NCBI GenBank assembly: GCA_030649775.1
Contig: JAUSFR010000025.1
Coordinates: 1 to 7,693, forward strand
Length of the DNA stretch: 7,693 nucleotides
Reading direction: 5' to 3'
Origin: a bacterium
GTDB lineage: Bacteria > Patescibacteriota > Minisyncoccia > Phycocordibacterales > UBA10002
Shown: positions 4,763 to 7,693 of the stretch, in pieces
Layout: every line of letters starts with the position of its first letter
Position numbering within the stretch: the first letter of the stretch is position 1
Notes under the pieces: generated by a model
What the model saw: only the letters and a program-made list of their open reading frames with translations
The model's database searches: none
What the model was told of the DNA's origin: nothing
Made by a program: the position numbers and the translations under genes

Positions 4763-5186
4763 ACACATTGATAAAAAGACCGTTGGTATCTTTGGCGTGG
4801 TGCTTGTGTCGCTTGCCGGAGCTCTTTTCTATTTCCTTTCGAGTCCCTCGCCTGCGCCGGAAGGCCCGATAACGGTGCTTTCCACGTCTCCGCTTGACGC
4901 AACCCTCGGGCGCGACCTCCTCTCCGCGCTTGCAACCCTGAAGTCCACCAAGCTGGATACCAGTGTGTTCAGTGACCCCGTCTTTCTGAGCCTGAAAGAT
5001 TTTAGCGTGGAGATTTTACCCCAACCGATAGGCCGTCGCAATCCGTTCGCGGTTTTTGGAGCGAGTGTATCTTCTCAAACGTCGCAATCGTCCCTCAAAA
5101 ACTCCCTCAAAGGCAACACCTCCGGACAAACGTCTTTGCCACCGAAATCGCTTCCCGCGGACACCGGAGGGTTTGATATCAACTAA
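4749..5186 (+). CDS. Small PilP-like pilus assembly protein
   Basis: A 145-residue protein: short N-terminus MNIFEHIDKKT, one membrane segment (about 12-30), a Pro/Ser-rich linker, a short ordered region (about 48-90) and the stretch PQPIGRRNPFAVFG (92-105). A GR.NPF motif after a linker is seen in PilP- and GspC-type proteins that join the inner platform to outer parts. Canonical PilP continues into a beta-domain that contacts the secretin PilQ. Here the rest is a Ser/Gln/Lys/Pro-rich low-complexity tail, as if that contact were not needed. The ATG at 4749 lies inside pilO, overlapping it by 14 nt, so the two are translated together. The same frame is open back to 4635 but only antiparallel to conserved pilO codons. 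The PilP call is by position and motif only. Confidence 0.7.
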   Translation: MNIFEHIDKKTVGIFGVVLVSLAGALFYFLSSPSPAPEGPITVLSTSPLDATLGRDLLSALATLKSTKLDTSVFSDPVFLSLKDFSVEILPQPIGRRNPFAVFGASVSSQTSQSSLKNSLKGNTSGQTSLPPKSLPADTGGFDIN

Positions 5187-5188
5187 GA

Positions 5189-5270
5189 AGGCACTAGGCG
5201 TTAGGCACTAGGCACTAGGAAAGACGAACTTTTTTAGTCCTAGAGCCTAGAGCCTTCCGCCCTAGAGCCT
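5189..5270. repeat. Heptamer-phased inverted repeat, PilP-like-pilB junction
   Basis: Left arm 5189-5220: AGGCACT, AGGCGTT, AGGCACT, AGGCACT, AGGA. Right arm 5238-5270, read on the minus strand: AGGCTCT, an 8-nt variant AGGGCGGA, AGGCTCT, AGGCTCT, AGGA. The odd unit is second from the outside in both arms, so the arms are in register. Within each arm the three regular units are identical, but the arms differ from each other by the same A/T change each time. The loop is 17 nt with a T-run. It starts 2 nt after the upstream stop and ends 5 nt before the pilB ATG. Confidence 0.85.
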
Positions 5271-5275
5271 AAACT

Positions 5276-6976
5276 ATGACTTTACTTGAAATTCTTGTTA
5301 AAAAAGGAGTGATACCGAAGGAGGACGTTGCCGTGCTTTCCGAAGAAATCAATTCTTTCGGTGGCAGTATGGAGGCTGCGCTCATCAATCGCGGTATCCC
5401 GCTCCGAGAAATTATGCTCGCGAAAGCCGAGCTTTTCGGTATTCCCCTTAGAAATCTTGAAGACAAAGAAGTCCCTTTTGATATTTTGAAGTATGTTCCC
5501 GAGGAATCGGCCACTTTTTATCGTTTCGCGCCAATCGGTCTCACCGATAACGTTCTTGAAATAGGAGTGGTGGACCCCGACAACCTTGAGGCGCTTGACG
5601 CGGTTAGTTTTACGGCATCACGACTCGGTATGCCCTACAAGCTCTTTCTCATTTCCGAAGCGGATTTTGAAAAGGTACTTGAATCGTATAAAGGTCTTTC
5701 GGGCGAAGTGACCGAAGCCCTTTCCGAACTTGAAACCGAGCTTGTCCCCGAGGAAACATCTTCAATGAGCCCGGGAGGAGGAGAAACGCGCATTATTGAA
5801 GACGCTCCCGTTACCAAAATTGTCGCTACCATTTTACATTACGCGGTAGAAGGGAACGCATCGGATATTCATATTGAGCATATGGTGGGGGAGGTGCGCG
5901 TCAGGTTTCGTGTGGACGGCGTGCTGAACACCTCACTCATCCTTCCGACCAAAGTGCACGCCGCGCTTCTCGCCCGTATCAAAATCCTTTCCAATATGCG
6001 CCTTGACGAGAAGCGAAAGCCGCAAGACGGACGTTTTAGTGCCCGTATCGGCGGTCGGCGCGTTGACTTTCGCGTGTCCACGTTCCCCTCGTATTACGGC
6101 GAGAAGGCCGTAATGCGTATTCTTGATACCGAAAAAGGCGTCAAACCGATAGAAGGAATGGGACTTTCGGCGCGAAACCTAAAGCTCATCCGAGGCGCGC
6201 TTGACCACCCGTACGGTATGGTGCTTATCTCGGGTCCTACCGGCTCGGGAAAATCAACGACACTCTATACCATGCTAAACGCCATTGACCGCGAGAAATA
6301 CAACGTGCTTTCGCTTGAGGACCCCGTTGAGTACAACATTCCCGGGGTGAGTCAGTCGCAAATCCATCCCGAAATCGGCTACACCTTCGCGGCGGGACTA
6401 CGCCATACCCTTAGGCAGGACCCCGACGTTATCATGGTCGGAGAGATTAGAGACAAAGAAACCGCTCAACTCGCGGTACAAGCCGCACTCACGGGACACC
6501 TCGTGTTTTCCACCATTCACACCAACAATGCCGCGGGAGTCATTCCGCGTCTTATTGATATGGGAGTTGACCCGTTTCTTATCGCGCCCACGCTCATTCT
6601 TGCCATTGCCCAACGTTTGGTACAACTCATTTGTCCCAATACCGGCAAGGTGGTTCCGGTGGATGGGAGTATTAAAGCGCTCATTGACAAAGAATTTGAC
6701 GAATTGGGAGTTGAATTTAAGAAAGAAGTTCCGTTTTCAAAGGATGTGCTTGAAATTGAACCGACGGCAGACTGCCCCAAAGGTACGCGCGGACGCATCG
6801 CGGTCTTTGAGGTACTGCAAATGGACCGCGACCTTGAACAGGTCATTCTGAAAAACCCCACCGAGGCGGAGATTCTTCGCGTCGGAAAGAAGCAGAATAT
6901 GCTCAGTCTGAAGGGGGACGCGATGATAAAGGCCTTCCGTCATGAAATCCCGTGGGAGGAAGTGAATAAGCTCTAA
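5276..6976 (+). CDS. pilB: Type IV pilus extension ATPase PilB
   Basis: A 566-residue GspE/PilB-family hexameric motor ATPase that drives pilin polymerisation at the cytoplasmic face. Residues 1-150 form the MshEN/T2SSE-N region (including GVVDPDNLEALDAVSFTASR), then an acidic linker (to about 175), the N2 domain (about 180-300) and the C-terminal RecA-like domain. Visible motifs are Walker A GPTGSGKST (320-328), the Asp box SLEDPVEY, Walker B DPDVIMVGEIRD (382-393, catalytic E390) and the His box STIHTNNA (H415). The usual four-cysteine zinc site is reduced: only C453 (LICPNTGK) and C500 (DCPKGTRGR) remain. Length is normal. The ATG at 5276 follows a heptamer palindrome by 5 nt, with no Shine-Dalgarno and no evident promoter, so expression probably depends on read-through from pilM or pilN. 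Confidence 0.96.
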   Translation: MTLLEILVKKGVIPKEDVAVLSEEINSFGGSMEAALINRGIPLREIMLAKAELFGIPLRNLEDKEVPFDILKYVPEESATFYRFAPIGLTDNVLEIGVVDPDNLEALDAVSFTASRLGMPYKLFLISEADFEKVLESYKGLSGEVTEALSELETELVPEETSSMSPGGGETRIIEDAPVTKIVATILHYAVEGNASDIHIEHMVGEVRVRFRVDGVLNTSLILPTKVHAALLARIKILSNMRLDEKRKPQDGRFSARIGGRRVDFRVSTFPSYYGEKAVMRILDTEKGVKPIEGMGLSARNLKLIRGALDHPYGMVLISGPTGSGKSTTLYTMLNAIDREKYNVLSLEDPVEYNIPGVSQSQIHPEIGYTFAAGLRHTLRQDPDVIMVGEIRDKETAQLAVQAALTGHLVFSTIHTNNAAGVIPRLIDMGVDPFLIAPTLILAIAQRLVQLICPNTGKVVPVDGSIKALIDKEFDELGVEFKKEVPFSKDVLEIEPTADCPKGTRGRIAVFEVLQMDRDLEQVILKNPTEAEILRVGKKQNMLSLKGDAMIKAFRHEIPWEEVNKL

Positions 6977-6978
6977 GA

Positions 6979-7065
6979 AGCGTCTAGCGTAGAGCGTTTA
7001 GCGTTTAGTAGGGGATACACACTACTTTTTCTTAACTAATCGCTATACGCTAACCGCTAAACGCT
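6979..7065. repeat. Heptamer-phased inverted repeat, pilB-regulator junction
   Basis: Left arm 6979-7006: AGCGTCT, AGCGTAG, AGCGTTT, AGCGTTT. Right arm 7038-7065, read on the minus strand: AGCGTTT, AGCGGTT, AGCGTAT, AGCGATT. All eight units keep AGCG in the first four positions, and 22 of 28 positions match between arms. The loop is 31 nt with a T-rich segment. The left arm begins 2 nt after the pilB stop, preceded by GA exactly as in the PilP-like-pilB junction. Confidence 0.85.
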
Positions 7066-7073
7066 GGTATACT
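7066..7073 (+). promoter_or_regulatory. Extended -10 promoter of the response regulator, leaderless
   Basis: GGTATACT, preceded by a T, gives an extended -10 (TGG-TATACT from 7065), with TATACT at 7068-7073. Exactly 6 nt separate it from the ATG at 7080, the same spacing and hexamer as at pilM, so the message should start at the start codon. No clear -35 box is visible; the right arm of the heptamer palindrome occupies that position. Confidence 0.6.
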
Positions 7074-7079
7074 AGTGGT

Positions 7080-7481
7080 ATGTCCGAAACAGCACCAAAG
7101 AAAAAGCATTCCGTACTGCTCATTGATGATGACCAGTTTCTCTTGAGTATGTACTCCATCAAATTCAAGAATTTGGGGTTTGAGGTGGAGACGATAACCA
7201 GCGCGACCTCGGCGCTTCAAAAACTTCGGGACGGACTGAAGCCCGATATGGTGCTCTGCGACCTCGTGATGCCCACGATGGACGGGCTTGAATTCATCAG
7301 ACGGTTCAAGGAGGAACGCCTCTCCCCGTCGTCTCTGGTGGTGGTGCTCTCCAACTTCGGTCAATCCGCGGAAGTGGAGAAGGCTAAAGACCTCGGTGTT
7401 GACGGTTTTATCATCAAGGCCTCAACTATTCCGTCGGAGGTGGTGGCGGAGGTGAAGGCGCTGTTAACCAAAAAGAAATAA
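7080..7481 (+). CDS. Stand-alone CheY-like response regulator
   Basis: A 133-residue single receiver domain with no output domain. Key residues are all present: the acidic cluster LIDDDQ (D16-D18), phospho-acceptor D61 in VLCDLVMP, the switch serine S91 in VVVLSNFG and K113 in GFIIKAS. It should be phosphorylated by a histidine kinase not seen in this window. Single receiver proteins such as PilG and PilH control pilus motors in other bacteria, and its position between pilB (extension) and pilT (retraction) suggests a like role; this is inferred from context. It has its own leaderless-type promoter, so it may be expressed separately from the platform genes. The ATG at 7080 is fixed by the 6-nt distance from TATACT; the preceding sequence is palindromic. 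Confidence 0.93.
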   Translation: MSETAPKKKHSVLLIDDDQFLLSMYSIKFKNLGFEVETITSATSALQKLRDGLKPDMVLCDLVMPTMDGLEFIRRFKEERLSPSSLVVVLSNFGQSAEVEKAKDLGVDGFIIKASTIPSEVVAEVKALLTKKK

Positions 7482-7483
7482 CA

Positions 7484-7592
7484 GATACCAATCTACGGAT
7501 GCATACCAACCTACTAATACCTGCGAATAAGACATAGATAACGCACATTAGCAGGTATTCGTGGATTGGTATAGATTAGTATTATTGGTATC
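7484..7592. repeat. Three-block inverted repeat, regulator-pilT junction
   Basis: Three blocks pair in order: GATACCAAT (7484-7492) with ATTGGTATC (7584-7592), ATACCAA (7503-7509) with TTGGTAT (7566-7572), and AATACCTGC (7516-7524) with GCAGGTATT (7551-7559). Blocks within an arm are variants of one another (ATACC core), spaced about 18-19 and 14 nt. The loop is 26 nt. It starts 2 nt after the regulator stop and ends 5 nt before the pilT ATG. A TATTAT at 7580-7585 inside the right arm could serve as a -10 box for pilT, but the evidence is weak. Confidence 0.75.
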
Positions 7593-7597
7593 CGTGT

Positions 7598-7693
7598 ATG
7601 TCAAAAGAACTTTTAACCACACTTATTGAAGCGACTATTCACGAGGGCGCCTCCGACCTGCATCTCCTCGCGGGACGCCATCCTATCATCAGG
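7598..7693 (+). CDS. pilT: PilT retraction ATPase, N-terminal 32 codons only
   Basis: The frame opens at ATG 7598 and runs off the window. The visible residues include LLTTLIEATIHEGASDLHLL and then AGRHPIIR. The pattern ASDLHL..G..P..R, preceded by a short amphipathic helix, is the hallmark N-terminus of PilT, the hexameric ATPase that depolymerises the pilus. Catalytic motifs lie beyond the window. It follows pilB and the response regulator, as expected for a pilus motor cluster. The start is supported by the normal PilT N-terminal length; no Shine-Dalgarno is present and a palindrome ends 5 nt upstream. PilU or another PilT paralogue cannot be excluded from 32 residues. Confidence 0.85.
   Translation, partial: MSKELLTTLIEATIHEGASDLHLLAGRHPIIR

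Noticed and set aside
5189..5275. Integron attC site, because GTTAGGC (5200-5206) and GCCTAAA (5267-5273) resemble core sites
   Set aside because: The two words are in the reverse order of an attC, the neighbouring genes are a conserved operon in one orientation, and the words arise from the heptamer units. No integrase is visible.
3235..7592. The pilus junction palindromes as ordinary intrinsic terminators
   Set aside because: The T-runs lie in the loops, not after the stems, and the genes downstream are needed together. A terminating role cannot be fully excluded but the layout does not match.

Overview
The window most likely comes from a member of the Candidate Phyla Radiation (Patescibacteria, probably a Parcubacteria-type lineage). 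This is an inference from four things: a compact type IV pilus locus with divergent, shortened PilN/PilO/PilP-like proteins and no secretin in view; a neighbouring ComF; start codons with almost no Shine-Dalgarno sequences; and gene products that are recognisable but distant from model bacteria. Standard stops (TAA, TAG and TGA) are all used, so there is no sign of TGA recoding.

Layout. Positions 1-480 hold no convincing gene. They may begin with the last 19 bases of a tRNA-Ser followed by an intrinsic terminator, and then hold two copies of a roughly 99-bp element with inverted ends, interspersed with other palindromes. On the minus strand lie a small unknown gene (490-798) and a ComF-family phosphoribosyltransferase gene (958-1602). 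A repeat-rich divergent region (1603-1967) carries a 9-bp microsatellite and three palindromes. On the plus strand, from 1968 to the window end, lies a type IV pilus gene set in the order pilM, pilN, pilO, a PilP-like gene, pilB, a stand-alone response regulator, and the first 32 codons of pilT.

How the genes fit together. PilM (cytoplasmic, actin-like), PilN and PilO (membrane-anchored) and the small PilP-like protein would form the inner alignment platform. PilB powers pilus extension, PilT retraction, and the CheY-like protein is placed to control the motors. ComF, transcribed divergently, is a competence-associated protein, so the locus may serve DNA uptake as well as adhesion or twitching.

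The most unusual aspect is the DNA between the genes. Every non-overlapping junction of the pilus locus is filled with its own imperfect inverted repeat. In three of them (pilM-pilN, PilP-like-pilB, pilB-regulator) each arm is a tandem series of three or four 7-nt units beginning with AG. The unit sequence is specific to each junction, and the arms reach from just after the upstream stop to just before the next start. The pilN-pilO junction instead has a near-perfect hairpin plus a predicted three-way junction ending at the pilO start, and the regulator-pilT junction has three matched blocks on a mainly 14-nt spacing. Two genes, pilM and the regulator, also share a TATACT box exactly 6 nt before the ATG, which predicts leaderless mRNAs. 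All structures were read by eye; no folding, homology search or alignment was run.
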